64,000 bases of DNA from JAFEDN01 sp963795715 (GTDB lineage: Bacteria > Pseudomonadota > Gammaproteobacteria > Coxiellales > Coxiellaceae): positions 1,178,001-1,242,000 of the forward strand of contig CAWCIY010000003.1 of NCBI GenBank assembly GCA_963795715.1, written 5' to 3'. The position numbers were made by a program, and so were the translations under genes. Within the stretch, counting starts at the first letter, position 1; every line of letters begins with the position of its first letter. Positions 52,982 to 61,885 of the stretch are shown in pieces. The notes beneath the pieces are model-generated. The model was not told the DNA's origin. It worked only from the letters and a program-made list of their open reading frames with translations, and did no database searches.

Positions 52982-55162
52982 ATGAATTCATTTTTCCAAG
53001 AAACGTTCACAAAAGAGATCAAAGGAGACCTGGTACGTCGGATATGTTCTACAAAAAAAATGCCAGAAGATATTAAGCAAGAGCCTGAAAAATTAAAACT
53101 TTTTACTTTCGATGATTTATATCGTATAGCAAATAGCGCCATTATTATCCCTCTTTTGCAATATGACTCGCTGCGAAAACTGATTGATTCTCAAGAAAAA
53201 TTTTTAAGGCTATGCTTGCTTTACAACCTTAATCTAATACCGGAATTGTTAAAAGATGAAAGAATTAAGAAGATGATGTTGCCCGTTTTAAAAGATTTGG
53301 AGCATCATTACCAGGATTATAATTTTAATCAATTGGAAAAAGATGATAAAAATTTAATTTCTCAGTTTCCCACTGATGTATTACGAGTGATGAAACTGAA
53401 GAATGAAGAAAGAAATTCTATTTCAAGATATGAAGATCCAGATCAAAAAGTATTATTACAAACCTTTCCGCCAGTAAAAAAATTTATTGATCAGATTTTG
53501 TATGGTGATTCTGGGTATTATACTTTAGGAACAGTAGATTTAACGAAGCATTTTAGCACTCACGTAACTGACAAAAATTTTTCTTCCCCTTTATCAGCCG
53601 CATTTGCGTTTCAAATTTATCATGTTCGATTAAAGCTATTGAAAGAGAAAAAAATAAGCCATGAAGATAAATTTATGGTCTTAGAGTGCGGCGCCGGCAA
53701 CGGCATTCTATGTAAAAATATTCTAAAAATTATTGATGAAATGGCCCAGTTAGATGAAACATGGGCTGAATTAAACAGTACCATTCAATACAATATCATT
53801 GAGATATCTCCTGTGCTCATGAAGATTCAACAAAAAACGACTCAAGAATTTGTAAAAAAAGTGAATATCCAATTAGGCGATGCAAAAAATGTTAACGCCA
53901 AATTTGGTAAAAATTCTATTGCAGTCGCTATTTCCAATGAGTTGATAGATAATATTATGCCGGAAGTGGTAGTACATCATGAAAAAAGAGGTTTAGTCAT
54001 TCGGCAAGTTATTCCAAGAATGCGATCTAAAGATTTAAAGGAATCCAAACTGAGCCAAAACCTTAAAATTGAATTGGAACAAAATAGCGAAAAACTTATA
54101 AAATTATTAGAAAAATATGGATATTCTGAAAAAGACTGGGTAGTGCTTTCAGAAAAAGATTTTTTTATGCTTCATAATTTAATACTCAAAAAAGAAATTT
54201 CTATTCCTAAAGTTAGTTTCATCCCCCTTAATGTACTAGACATTAAACTGGATTCAAAAATCCATAATTATGTAAAGGAAAATCCGGAAATTTTCAATCG
54301 TAAACAAAAAACCGATGCTGGATTTCATTTGCAAATAGGGGCTCGTGATTATTTACTTAATCTTCACGATTGCCTGCTTGCTCATGGGGAAGTGATCACC
54401 GTCGATTATTGTTATGACTTAAATAATTATGTTTTATCGGGAAAAGATAGGTTCCTAGTTATTAATCATCAAATTAAACATTCAATTGTACATGACGATA
54501 TCTTCTTAGGTATCGGCTCACATGATATATCTGTTTACGCTGACATGACTAATTTAGCAGAAACAGAAGGTTATCAAGTTTTATTTTACGGTAAAGAAGA
54601 ACAATTAAAACTGGATAAAATTCCTAATTCCATTTTAACTTCGAACGAAAAGCTAAAGTTTAAGGAATTAAACGCTTCAGAACACTTCGTTGTTTTAGTT
54701 CAGCATAAGTTAGATGCAGATGAAAAAAAAGCTCAATCTGAAGTGGACTCGGAGCGTTTTGAAGGCAAATGCTTACCAGTAACAAAGCAACAAGTAAAAC
54801 AACATCTACATAATTTATTTGCAACCGCTGCTGACTATCCACATCAAGAACTTTATAAAGAGGCGTTACTCTTGTGTAAAAATGAATCATTCTTAAATGA
54901 AATTAAACAAAAGCATTATGCAGCGGCGCTTAGAAAAGCGGCTGCTGCAGGTTCAGTTGAGTTAGTGACATTGCTGTTAAAATATAAAAGTTGGCTAGCT
55001 CAAAGTTTCGATGTAAATGAATCCTCCAAGAATGGTAAAACTGCTTATGATTGGATAGGGGTAGCAGCGGTTTCCAATACCATTAAAGACAGGATTAAGC
55101 AACTGTTACGTAACGCTGGCGCGAAAGAGAAACCGCTTACTAACGAGAGTGCTCATCCATAA
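52982..55162 (+). CDS. MidA-type methyltransferase fused to ankyrin repeats
   Basis: A 726-residue protein. The central part (about 190-560) follows the MidA/NDUFAF7 family of SAM-dependent protein methyltransferases: SAM motif VLECGAGNGILCKNIL, YNIIEISPVLMKIQQ, AISNELIDNIMPE, and late GEVITVDYCYDL and DISVYADMTNLAETEGY. The N-terminal 190 residues are helical and unassigned. The C-terminus (about 640-715) has ankyrin-like units (ALRKAAAAGSVELVTLLLKY). Ordinary MidA proteins have about 380-400 residues and no ankyrin part, so this fusion resembles a translocated effector that methylates a host protein; that is inference. AGG precedes the ATG. It separates the gpmI operon from the yibN operon, which are usually adjacent. 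Confidence 0.85.
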   Translation: MNSFFQETFTKEIKGDLVRRICSTKKMPEDIKQEPEKLKLFTFDDLYRIANSAIIIPLLQYDSLRKLIDSQEKFLRLCLLYNLNLIPELLKDERIKKMMLPVLKDLEHHYQDYNFNQLEKDDKNLISQFPTDVLRVMKLKNEERNSISRYEDPDQKVLLQTFPPVKKFIDQILYGDSGYYTLGTVDLTKHFSTHVTDKNFSSPLSAAFAFQIYHVRLKLLKEKKISHEDKFMVLECGAGNGILCKNILKIIDEMAQLDETWAELNSTIQYNIIEISPVLMKIQQKTTQEFVKKVNIQLGDAKNVNAKFGKNSIAVAISNELIDNIMPEVVVHHEKRGLVIRQVIPRMRSKDLKESKLSQNLKIELEQNSEKLIKLLEKYGYSEKDWVVLSEKDFFMLHNLILKKEISIPKVSFIPLNVLDIKLDSKIHNYVKENPEIFNRKQKTDAGFHLQIGARDYLLNLHDCLLAHGEVITVDYCYDLNNYVLSGKDRFLVINHQIKHSIVHDDIFLGIGSHDISVYADMTNLAETEGYQVLFYGKEEQLKLDKIPNSILTSNEKLKFKELNASEHFVVLVQHKLDADEKKAQSEVDSERFEGKCLPVTKQQVKQHLHNLFATAADYPHQELYKEALLLCKNESFLNEIKQKHYAAALRKAAAAGSVELVTLLLKYKSWLAQSFDVNESSKNGKTAYDWIGVAAVSNTIKDRIKQLLRNAGAKEKPLTNESAHP

Positions 55163-55170
55163 AACAAGAT

Positions 55171-55265
55171 AGGGGGTCGAGCGGTGCACCACCTCTTCTG
55201 GACCTGTTCGTACCGGACTCGACCCGGTAAGGGCGGGACGACACTTCTACGTCCTGTTAGCCCAT
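55171..55265. other. GC-rich structured intergenic segment
   Basis: Complementary blocks GGGTCGAG (55174-55181) and CTCGACCC (55218-55225), ACCGG and CCGGT (55212-55216, 55224-55228), and GGACG and CGTCC (55236-55240, 55250-55254, enclosed by GGGC and GCCC) would fold into at least two hairpins. It is clearly richer in GC than its surroundings. It may be a terminator region, part of the yibN leader or a small RNA; no known class is recognised. Confidence 0.4.
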
Positions 55266-55337
55266 CTAGTATACTGTCATTTTAACTTGTCTTGTGCTAC
55301 TCTATTTTGAATAATTCCGTTTCAAAGTGAGTAGAAC

Positions 55338-55760
55338 GTGCAAGACATCGTGCAATTTATTGTTCATCACTGGCTATTAAGCAGTGTGTTCCTGGTATTG
55401 TTGATTTTATTGTTGATAGAAGAAGCCCGCTCCAAAGGTATGCTGGGACAAATCAGCCCCCAGGAGTTGATTCAATTGATGAATCATGAATCGGCTGTGG
55501 TCCTTGATATTCGTAATCGCGAAGCGTTTCAAGAAGGTCATATTGTCGGTGCAGTGAGTTTTCCCCAAATTGATTTAGAAAAAGATATGATTAAACTCAA
55601 TAAATATAAGGAACGACCTATAATTATTGTCTGTGCAACGGGTCAAAAGGCGGGTGAAATTGCTACCAAGCTGAAAAAGCTAAATTTTGAAAAAGTATAT
55701 GCTTTGTCCGGCGGTATGCAATCTTGGAAATCGGCCCAAATGCCGGTAGTAAAAAAATGA
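55338..55760 (+). CDS. Membrane-anchored rhodanese-domain protein (YibN-like)
   Basis: A 140-residue protein read from GTG 55338. One N-terminal membrane helix (about 12-27) is followed by a rhodanese domain (about 45-138) with AVVLDIRNREAFQEGHI and the active-site Cys in IIIVCATGQKAGE. It lies at the head of yibN-grxC-secB-gpsA, the same order as in E. coli. The role is probably sulfur transfer or support of protein export at the membrane. Confidence 0.92.
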   Translation: MQDIVQFIVHHWLLSSVFLVLLILLLIEEARSKGMLGQISPQELIQLMNHESAVVLDIRNREAFQEGHIVGAVSFPQIDLEKDMIKLNKYKERPIIIVCATGQKAGEIATKLKKLNFEKVYALSGGMQSWKSAQMPVVKK

Positions 55761-55778
55761 CAGTGAGAAAAGGTCGTT

Positions 55779-56054
55779 ATGGAAAAGACTTATGTTGAAG
55801 TATACACTGCTGAATATTGCAGTTATTGCCAAAGAGCTAAACAACTACTGGATAAAAAAGGAGTTAATTATACTGAAATAAGAGTTGATTTAGATGCGGA
55901 TAAGCGGGAAGAAATGATTCAGCGTACAGGACGCCGAACGGTACCAGAAATTTTAATCAATGGTGAACTGATAGGCGGATTTGATGATTTATGGGCTTAT
56001 GAGCAGTCAGGTAGATTAGACCAGAAGCTCGGAAAAGCTAAACCTAATGAGTAA
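55779..56054 (+). CDS. grxC: Glutaredoxin 3
   Basis: A 91-residue glutaredoxin. The redox motif CSYC is in YTAEYCSYCQRAKQLL, with RRTVPEILINGELIGGFDDLW forming the glutathione-binding part. It reduces protein disulfides and mixed disulfides with glutathione. It is the second gene of the yibN-grxC-secB-gpsA operon. Confidence 0.95.
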   Translation: MEKTYVEVYTAEYCSYCQRAKQLLDKKGVNYTEIRVDLDADKREEMIQRTGRRTVPEILINGELIGGFDDLWAYEQSGRLDQKLGKAKPNE

Positions 56055-56071
56055 ACTCCAGGAGAAAAAAC

Positions 56072-56569
56072 ATGGCTCAAGATACAACTAAAGCACCGAA
56101 TGGCTCAACCGATCAACGTCAGTTTGGCATTCAAAGAATTTATGTCAAAGATATGTCGGTAGAAGTTCCGAACAGCCCAAAAATCTTTTTAGAGAATTGG
56201 GAACCTGAACTCAATATGGATATAGGAACTAAAGCTGAACCCCTTGATAAAGATACCTATGAGGTGATGCTTACTTTAACGATCACTGTCAAAATTAAAA
56301 CTACAGTTGCTTTTTTGGTGGAAGTAAAACAAGCGGGTATTTTTACGTTACAAGGTTTTCCTGAAGAGCAATTAAGACCGATGCTGGGCGCCTTCTGTCC
56401 CAATATTCTTTATCCTTACGCACGCGCTACCGTAACCGATTTAGTTATTCGTGCTGGTTTCCCGCAGCTTTATTTAACTCCCGTGAATTTTGATGCTTTA
56501 TACGAACAACATGAGCGTGATCGTCAAAAACAAGAGGAAAGTGGGGAAGGTAAGCAAACTGCCCAATGA
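56072..56569 (+). CDS. secB: Protein-export chaperone SecB
   Basis: A 165-residue tetrameric chaperone that keeps preproteins unfolded and hands them to SecA. The family pattern is complete: IYVKDMSVEVPNSPKIF, WEPELNMDIGTKA, VEVKQAGIFTLQG, CPNILYPYARATVTDLVIRAGFPQLYLTPVNFDALY. A clear AGGAG precedes the ATG. Its last four bases overlap gpsA. Confidence 0.97.
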   Translation: MAQDTTKAPNGSTDQRQFGIQRIYVKDMSVEVPNSPKIFLENWEPELNMDIGTKAEPLDKDTYEVMLTLTITVKIKTTVAFLVEVKQAGIFTLQGFPEEQLRPMLGAFCPNILYPYARATVTDLVIRAGFPQLYLTPVNFDALYEQHERDRQKQEESGEGKQTAQ

Positions 56570-57570
56570 GTATAAAGAGTTCGCCCGTTGCCGTGTTGGG
56601 TGCTGGGGCTTGGGGTACGGCGTTAGCTTTGTTGCTGGTAAAAAACGGTAATGATGTCAGACTCTGGACACATGATCCTGAGCAAGCAGCATTGATGCGC
56701 AAAGAACACGCCAACCCTGAATTTTTACCTGGTTTTGCGCTTCCCTCCAAATTGCAAATAGAAGCCGATTTGTCAGCAGCTTTGTCCGGCGTGGACGATG
56801 TCGTCATAGCAGTTCCAAGTCAAGTTTTTACTTTAGTTTTAAGAAGAATGAAGGCTTTAGGAATCAATAATCGCCGGATACTCTGGGGAACCAAGGGTCT
56901 TGATCCGGAAAGTGGTCGTTTACTGCATGAAATGGTTGCTGAAATTTTAGGTGAAACGACTCCTGCAGCGGTTATTTCTGGTCCTAGTTTTGCCCATGAA
57001 GTCGCTTCTGGACTTCCCACTGCAGTTAGCCTCAGCGGTAATCAACCTGACTTTGTACAAGATATGATTCTACGTTTTCATGGAGAACTTTTCCGTGTGT
57101 ATGCGAATAATGATTTTATTGGCGTGCAGTTGTGTGGCGTGGTTAAAAATGTTTTAGCTATCGCAGTCGGGATTGCCGATGGACTGGAATTAGGTGCGAA
57201 TTCCCGTAGCGCGCTGATCACTCGCGGAATGGCAGAGATGGCCCGTTTGAATCATGCGTTAGGCGGAAAGCCAAAAACTTTAATGAGTTTGGCGGGAGTA
57301 GGTGATTTGGTTCTTACTTGCACTGACAATCAGTCTCGAAATCGCCGTTTTGGGTTGGCCATAGGACAAGGCGCCTCTCCACAACAAGCACTTCTTCAAA
57401 TCGGTAAGGTAGTGGAGGGATTAAGCAATACCGAACGGGTACGCGATTTAGCGCGCCGTTTTTTGGTGGAAATGCCGGTGACCGACGAAATACATAATAT
57501 ACTTTATCATGGCCATCCGCCTAAAGAAGTCGTATCCAGCCTTCTAGGTCGTGAACCTACAACAGAATAA
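56566..57570 (+). CDS. gpsA: NAD(P)-dependent glycerol-3-phosphate dehydrogenase
   Basis: A 334-residue enzyme making sn-glycerol-3-phosphate for phospholipid synthesis. The N-terminal Rossmann motif is VLGAGAWGTALALLLVKNG; the catalytic Lys lies in CGVVKNVLAIAVGIADGLELG, with SGPSFAHEVASGLPTAV and NSRSALITRGMAEM nearby. It overlaps secB by four bases and is the last gene of the operon in this window (cysE, its usual neighbour in enterics, is absent). Confidence 0.97.
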   Translation: MSIKSSPVAVLGAGAWGTALALLLVKNGNDVRLWTHDPEQAALMRKEHANPEFLPGFALPSKLQIEADLSAALSGVDDVVIAVPSQVFTLVLRRMKALGINNRRILWGTKGLDPESGRLLHEMVAEILGETTPAAVISGPSFAHEVASGLPTAVSLSGNQPDFVQDMILRFHGELFRVYANNDFIGVQLCGVVKNVLAIAVGIADGLELGANSRSALITRGMAEMARLNHALGGKPKTLMSLAGVGDLVLTCTDNQSRNRRFGLAIGQGASPQQALLQIGKVVEGLSNTERVRDLARRFLVEMPVTDEIHNILYHGHPPKEVVSSLLGREPTTE

Positions 57571-57593
57571 ATTTTAAACTTTGTATATTCATA

Positions 57594-58502
57594 TTAGTTA
57601 CTAATATTGTCTACGGAAAATTTTTCAAGTAAAAAATCAATAAATAAGCGAGTTTTTTTAGGTAAATAAGAATTTCCATAAGAATGAATCACCCAAATAT
57701 CTTGGGCCAGAGTTTGATAAGATTTAAGGCAGGTCACTAAAGAACCATTTTGTAACTCTTTTTGCACCATAAAATCAGGCAAACAGGCAATTCCAGCGCC
57801 GTTTTCTGCAGACAGCTTGATAAAAAAAGCATTATTAGAAATAATGCATGGATTAATAGGCACAGTTATTTTTTTCCCTCCTTTAAATACTGCCCAGACT
57901 AAACCATCTTCCCGATAGTTATAATCAATTGTTTTATGGTGAGCAAGGTCAGCAATTTTATTAGGCAGCGGATGATCTTTAAGATAAATCGGGGAGACCA
58001 CATACAAGAAATGAATAGTGGTTATTTTCCGAGCTTTTAAAGTGGAATCAGGTAATTTGCCACTACGTATAGCGACATCATAATTATCGATTTCGGGTAA
58101 TTTTCTAATATCATTCAGCTCTATTAAAATTTTAATTTCTGGATAAATTTGTGTGAATTCAGTGACAAGCGGAGTTAAAACCAAATTACTAAAATTTGTG
58201 GGTGAAGATATTTTGAGCAGACCCATAGGTTTATTATGTAGATCTGTTACTGCAGTTAAAGCTTGATTAACACTGGTATATATTTTAGAGCAGTATTGGT
58301 AGAAAAATTCACCGCTTTCAGTTGCGAAAACTTTGCGGGTAGTACGCTTCAGCAAGGTTAAATTGAGGTTTTTTTCTAAAAAAGAAATGTGCTTACTTAC
58401 GGCTGCGGCGGTAATATTATGCTTAGTTGCAGCTTTGGTAAAACTGCCTAGTCTAATTACATCTACAAATAACAAGATATCATCTAGGGAAATACCATTC
58501 AT
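57594..58502 (-). CDS. LysR-family transcriptional regulator
   Basis: A 302-residue regulator. The N-terminal winged helix-turn-helix (about 4-62) reads LLFVDVIRLGSFTKAATKHNITAAAVSKHISFLEKNLNLTLL, followed by a substrate-binding domain (about 90-295) with LLKISSPTNFSNLVLTPLVTEF. It is divergently transcribed from the AfsA-like operon with a 134-base spacer, the classical arrangement for a LysR protein that controls its neighbour. The inducer cannot be told. Confidence 0.94.
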   Translation of the reverse strand: MNGISLDDILLFVDVIRLGSFTKAATKHNITAAAVSKHISFLEKNLNLTLLKRTTRKVFATESGEFFYQYCSKIYTSVNQALTAVTDLHNKPMGLLKISSPTNFSNLVLTPLVTEFTQIYPEIKILIELNDIRKLPEIDNYDVAIRSGKLPDSTLKARKITTIHFLYVVSPIYLKDHPLPNKIADLAHHKTIDYNYREDGLVWAVFKGGKKITVPINPCIISNNAFFIKLSAENGAGIACLPDFMVQKELQNGSLVTCLKSYQTLAQDIWVIHSYGNSYLPKKTRLFIDFLLEKFSVDNISN

Positions 58503-58523
58503 TTGATTACCACGTTTTTGTTA

Positions 58524-58575
58524 ATAATTATATTCCCATTATACTACTACTCAATAACTTTTAAAAAGCTATACT
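58524..58575. promoter_or_regulatory. Divergent control region with LysR-type box
   Basis: An inverted ATAAT-N9-ATTAT (58524-58542) contains the T-N11-A core of LysR boxes. It overlaps a perfect minus-strand TATAAT (58543-58538) for the regulator gene. For the operon, TATACT lies at 58570-58575 without a usable -35 box, which suggests an activator-dependent promoter. Confidence 0.5.
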
Positions 58576-58636
58576 GATTTTAAGCGTGGATGACACGCCT
58601 GGGTTTAAGAACTAAGTATTAAAAGGAGAACATAAA

Positions 58637-59389
58637 ATGGAAAATTATTTGTATGTTGTCGGTGACAAATATGAGACATTTGCTATTGTTCCTCATGCTA
58701 TCACTATTTCTCAATTTGAGCAAAATTTTGAACAAGACTCCGTGGTCAAGATAAGTCCATATAAATGTTTGGTAGGTCAGGGGTTGACGCAGAATCAGGT
58801 TACTCGGCTCACAAAAACAAATAAGCTGATTAAGAAATCTTTCGAGAAAGAAGAAGGTAAATTTGTACACAAAGTTCGAACAGAAAATGTGCTCGTCGCA
58901 AAACCAGAAAAAATATCAGGAGATGAGCACTCTTTTATCAGTCAATTGATGATAGATGAAAATTGTGACTTAATGAGTGATCACACCACAGGATGCCATA
59001 TTCAAGGTATGGTTCTGGTAGAGGCCAGCAGACAAATGGCTTTATCAGTCAGTGAGCGTTACTTGTTACCTGAGCTGTTACAGTTAAATAATTACTTTAC
59101 CTTAAATAATATCGAAGTTAAGTTTAAAAACTTTCTGTTTCCAATAGATGTGGAAATCCATTGCACAGTTTCAAAATGCGAACTGATAAAAGATAAGCGC
59201 TTAAATGCACAAATGAAAATTGAATTTTATCAGAACAATCAATTGGCAGTGGAGGCCACAGTAGAAGTTTCCGCATTTGAAAAAATGCAGTTGGTTAAAA
59301 CTGAGCAAACTTTGGCAAAATTATGCGTGGTGCAGGCCAGAGAAAAGCAAACCAATTTAATGGGATTAGACAAGGTCGCCAATTTTTAG
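58637..59389 (+). CDS. AfsA-like hotdog-domain protein
   Basis: A 250-residue protein resembling the A-factor biosynthesis hotdog domain (AfsA family). The block VRTENVLVAKPEKISGDEHSF, then DHTTGCHIQGMVLVEASRQMALSV, is the family signature; a second hotdog half follows (IEVKFKNFLFPIDVEIHC). AfsA in Streptomyces condenses a beta-ketoacyl chain with dihydroxyacetone phosphate to start gamma-butyrolactone signals; relatives outside actinobacteria are poorly known. AAAAGGAG precedes the ATG. It is the first gene of a tight operon divergent from a LysR gene, which suggests an acyl-derived small molecule. Confidence 0.8.
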   Translation: MENYLYVVGDKYETFAIVPHAITISQFEQNFEQDSVVKISPYKCLVGQGLTQNQVTRLTKTNKLIKKSFEKEEGKFVHKVRTENVLVAKPEKISGDEHSFISQLMIDENCDLMSDHTTGCHIQGMVLVEASRQMALSVSERYLLPELLQLNNYFTLNNIEVKFKNFLFPIDVEIHCTVSKCELIKDKRLNAQMKIEFYQNNQLAVEATVEVSAFEKMQLVKTEQTLAKLCVVQAREKQTNLMGLDKVANF

Positions 59390-59407
59390 TTTACTCGGAG
59401 TCAGCAA

Positions 59408-60247
59408 ATGCAAGCTAAATCATATAAATTAGCCATCACAACGCAGGGTCCAACTTATCCACCCAGTGAAATCTTGAACGAAAAAGGAGATTTTGTGGTT
59501 ATTGGGCGCTTGAATATGGAGAATGACCAAAAGACATTATATCAACAATGGGGGGCGGCTGTTGTTTCTAAGGATTCCCCCCTTCCTCCTTTTGGTGAGA
59601 ATGTTCCTTATAAAATAATAAAGCATTTTAATTGTGAAAAATTGGCTAAAGAAGAAGATTATGTACTCTATACTTTGCCTCTACCTTTGCCTTGTAACAA
59701 TTACCCTATGATATTTGCTCCGGAACAGAATGTTTCATCTAAGCCTCGTCCAAGTTACCCATTGCACGAAGCGCTGATCCCTGATTTAAGACCCAGTGAT
59801 GGGAGGAAACAGCTGCAACCTATTCGATTGTCGGATTGGATCAAAGCGGAAGGTGAGTTGGGCGTCAGCCTTACTCCCTGTGGGCGAAATGCCAAGTTTG
59901 AATTTAGCTTTAAAAAAATGATACCCAATAGTTTATATACAGTGATGGCGTTAAGAGAATTAGATTTAAATCCTAAATTTGGCCCGACCAGGCCTGGACC
60001 TTTAGGAGTACCCAATGTTTTTATTACTGATTCAGAAGGCAAAGCAAATTATACAGCGATTATGCCCAATCCATTCCCTGTAAGTGAAGATTTAAGCCGA
60101 AGAAACCGAATAATCAATGTGGTGGTTTTATGGATGAGTACTCAAATGAGTTATGGTGGTGCAATCGGTCATTTTGGTTTGGGTGGTGATATTCATGCTC
60201 AGTTAAAATTGACCGAACTATCTTTTAGTGAATTTACAACCTTTTAA
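59408..60247 (+). CDS. Unknown operon protein, 279 aa
   Basis: I do not recognise the family. The protein has no signal peptide or membrane helix. The C-terminal half (about 150-275) looks like a beta-sandwich: GRNAKFEFSFKKMIPNSLYTVMAL, GPLGVPNVFITDSEGKANYTAI and GGAIGHFGLGGDIHAQLKL. The N-terminal half is Pro-rich. It starts 18 bases after the AfsA-like gene with CGGAG upstream, so it belongs to the operon. Confidence 0.8.
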   Translation: MQAKSYKLAITTQGPTYPPSEILNEKGDFVVIGRLNMENDQKTLYQQWGAAVVSKDSPLPPFGENVPYKIIKHFNCEKLAKEEDYVLYTLPLPLPCNNYPMIFAPEQNVSSKPRPSYPLHEALIPDLRPSDGRKQLQPIRLSDWIKAEGELGVSLTPCGRNAKFEFSFKKMIPNSLYTVMALRELDLNPKFGPTRPGPLGVPNVFITDSEGKANYTAIMPNPFPVSEDLSRRNRIINVVVLWMSTQMSYGGAIGHFGLGGDIHAQLKLTELSFSEFTTF

Positions 60248-60257
60248 GGAGAATATT

Positions 60258-60479
60258 ATGCCTATTGTGAATATAACAACTTGGCCAACACCCTTGGAAA
60301 AAAAGCAAAAAATGATGAAAGAAATTACCCAAGTGATACACGAGACTACCGGTGCGCCTTTAACTAAAATCACGGTTATTGTGCAAGAAATTGATAAACA
60401 CGATTGGTCTGAGGCTGGGATTACCGGAGACGATCCTGATTTTGCTAAATTAACCCAAAAAATATTGCCTGTAACATAA
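60258..60479 (+). CDS. 4-oxalocrotonate tautomerase-family protein
   Basis: A 73-residue protein beginning MPIVNITTWP; the Pro after the initiator Met is the catalytic base of this superfamily, which supports the ATG at 60258 (AAGGAG upstream) over the longer frame. The body EITQVIHETTGAPLTKITVIVQEIDKHDW is typical. It would catalyse keto-enol tautomerisation or a related reaction on an operon intermediate. Confidence 0.92.
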   Translation: MPIVNITTWPTPLEKKQKMMKEITQVIHETTGAPLTKITVIVQEIDKHDWSEAGITGDDPDFAKLTQKILPVT

Positions 60480-60489
60480 GGAGAATGAT

Positions 60490-61104
60490 ATGAATGCCGC
60501 TAAGTATTTACTTACAACCGAACTTGAAGTCAATAAAACCTATATCCCACAATGTCTTCAGCTTTGGCAAAAATTTTTAGATGACGACAGTCGTCTTTAC
60601 CTCGATGAAAACAGTGGTAGCTTGCTGCAGCTGAAGGCCTTACACAGTAAAAAGGATTTATTGAAAAACCTTAATCAAACCAGTTTGAAAAAAGAATTAA
60701 CCCCTTTTGCTAATTCAGATTTGAGGCAGGAGCTATTAGAATTCAAAGAAACCGTGGTTCCGCAAGAATCAGTTTTACCTTCCGGGCAGTATGTGCAGTT
60801 GCGCCATATTGAAGTCCCTTTGAATGTACACAATGAGTATCTTACTTGGAGGAACCAGACTATTTTTCCTCATGTTAAAAATTTGCCTCAAGTACAAAGT
60901 TTTTTGGCTTATCATTCTTTATTAAGCACTGCTCCAGGCGTTATGTTCGTGAGTAGTTTTTCCTGTAGCCCAGAAGAGTATCTACAAGGTTTCAACAACC
61001 CGGCCTACCAGGAGATTGTTAAACAAGCGGGCCAACGTTTCATTACTGGTGGAGCTAAAGGTCTATTTACTAAAATTTATAAAAAACAAGGAGAGAATGC
61101 GTGA
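60490..61104 (+). CDS. Dimeric alpha-beta barrel-like protein
   Basis: A 204-residue protein of uncertain family. The C-terminal half (LRHIEVPLNVHNEYLTWRNQ, then PGVMFVSSFSCSPEEYLQGF and YQEIVKQAG) has the strand-helix rhythm of ferredoxin-like dimeric barrel proteins such as antibiotic-biosynthesis monooxygenases. The N-terminal half, beginning LLTTELEVNKTYI, may be a second such unit. AAGGAG precedes the ATG; its stop overlaps the next GTG start. Confidence 0.7.
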   Translation: MNAAKYLLTTELEVNKTYIPQCLQLWQKFLDDDSRLYLDENSGSLLQLKALHSKKDLLKNLNQTSLKKELTPFANSDLRQELLEFKETVVPQESVLPSGQYVQLRHIEVPLNVHNEYLTWRNQTIFPHVKNLPQVQSFLAYHSLLSTAPGVMFVSSFSCSPEEYLQGFNNPAYQEIVKQAGQRFITGGAKGLFTKIYKKQGENA

Positions 61105-61874
61105 ATGTACCTATTGCCATCATTCATGGAGCCTCGGGCGGTATCGGCTCTGCGATTGCTAAAAAATTATTGCCCGACTTCGATTTATTTTTATTAGGTC
61201 GTAATTTACAATTGTTACAGCAATTAAGAGATGAACTACAAATCTATCGCCCTAAAGCGAATATTGAATGTTACCCATTAGATATCACAGAAATGCAAGA
61301 TTATATTGCGCTTGCCAATAATTTAAAAGAAAAAAAATATTACGTAGCGGCTTTAGTGAATTGTATCGGTGTTGTTCCCATTGGAACAATAACCGAGGTA
61401 AAGGAAGAAGATTGGGAAATGACTTTTCAAGTCAGCTTTATGAGCGCCGTTCGTTTTATCAAGGCGTTAGCTCCGTTGATGTATCATAAAGGCGGAAGCA
61501 TTGTCTTAGTAAATGGTGTTTTGGCATTGCAGCCAGATCCTAATCTTATCATTAGTTCCAGTATTACTGGAGCTTTGAGAAATTTAGCTAAAGGGCTATC
61601 TAAAGACCTGATACAGTACGGTGTCCGTGTTAACAGTGTTTATCCTGGGGCTACTAAAACTAAACTATGGCGTCTCATCGCTGAGGATTTTGGCAAGAAG
61701 CTTAAAATGGGTGCGGAGCAATTCACAGCTAATGTAGCCCTGAGCAATCCTATGAAAGATTTAGCAAACCCTGACGATATTGCCAACATGGTCCATTATT
61801 TTTGTTCTGCCGAAGCTCGTTATATCAATGGTTCTACAGTAGTCATCGATGGTGGCGCTTGTATGGTTGCTTAG
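61101..61874 (+). CDS. SDR-family protein with altered active site
   Basis: A 257-residue Rossmann protein read from GTG 61101 (AAGGAG upstream, GTGA overlap). The cofactor motif HGASGGIGSAIAKKL, NCIGVVPIGTI and the end INGSTVVIDGG mark the SDR family. At the position of Tyr-x-x-x-Lys the sequence reads LIISSSITGALRNL, so the usual catalytic Tyr and Lys are missing, as in the SDR at 11868. It may act on an operon intermediate by a different mechanism. Confidence 0.88.
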   Translation: MNVPIAIIHGASGGIGSAIAKKLLPDFDLFLLGRNLQLLQQLRDELQIYRPKANIECYPLDITEMQDYIALANNLKEKKYYVAALVNCIGVVPIGTITEVKEEDWEMTFQVSFMSAVRFIKALAPLMYHKGGSIVLVNGVLALQPDPNLIISSSITGALRNLAKGLSKDLIQYGVRVNSVYPGATKTKLWRLIAEDFGKKLKMGAEQFTANVALSNPMKDLANPDDIANMVHYFCSAEARYINGSTVVIDGGACMVA

Positions 61875-61885
61875 GAGATTTTTTT

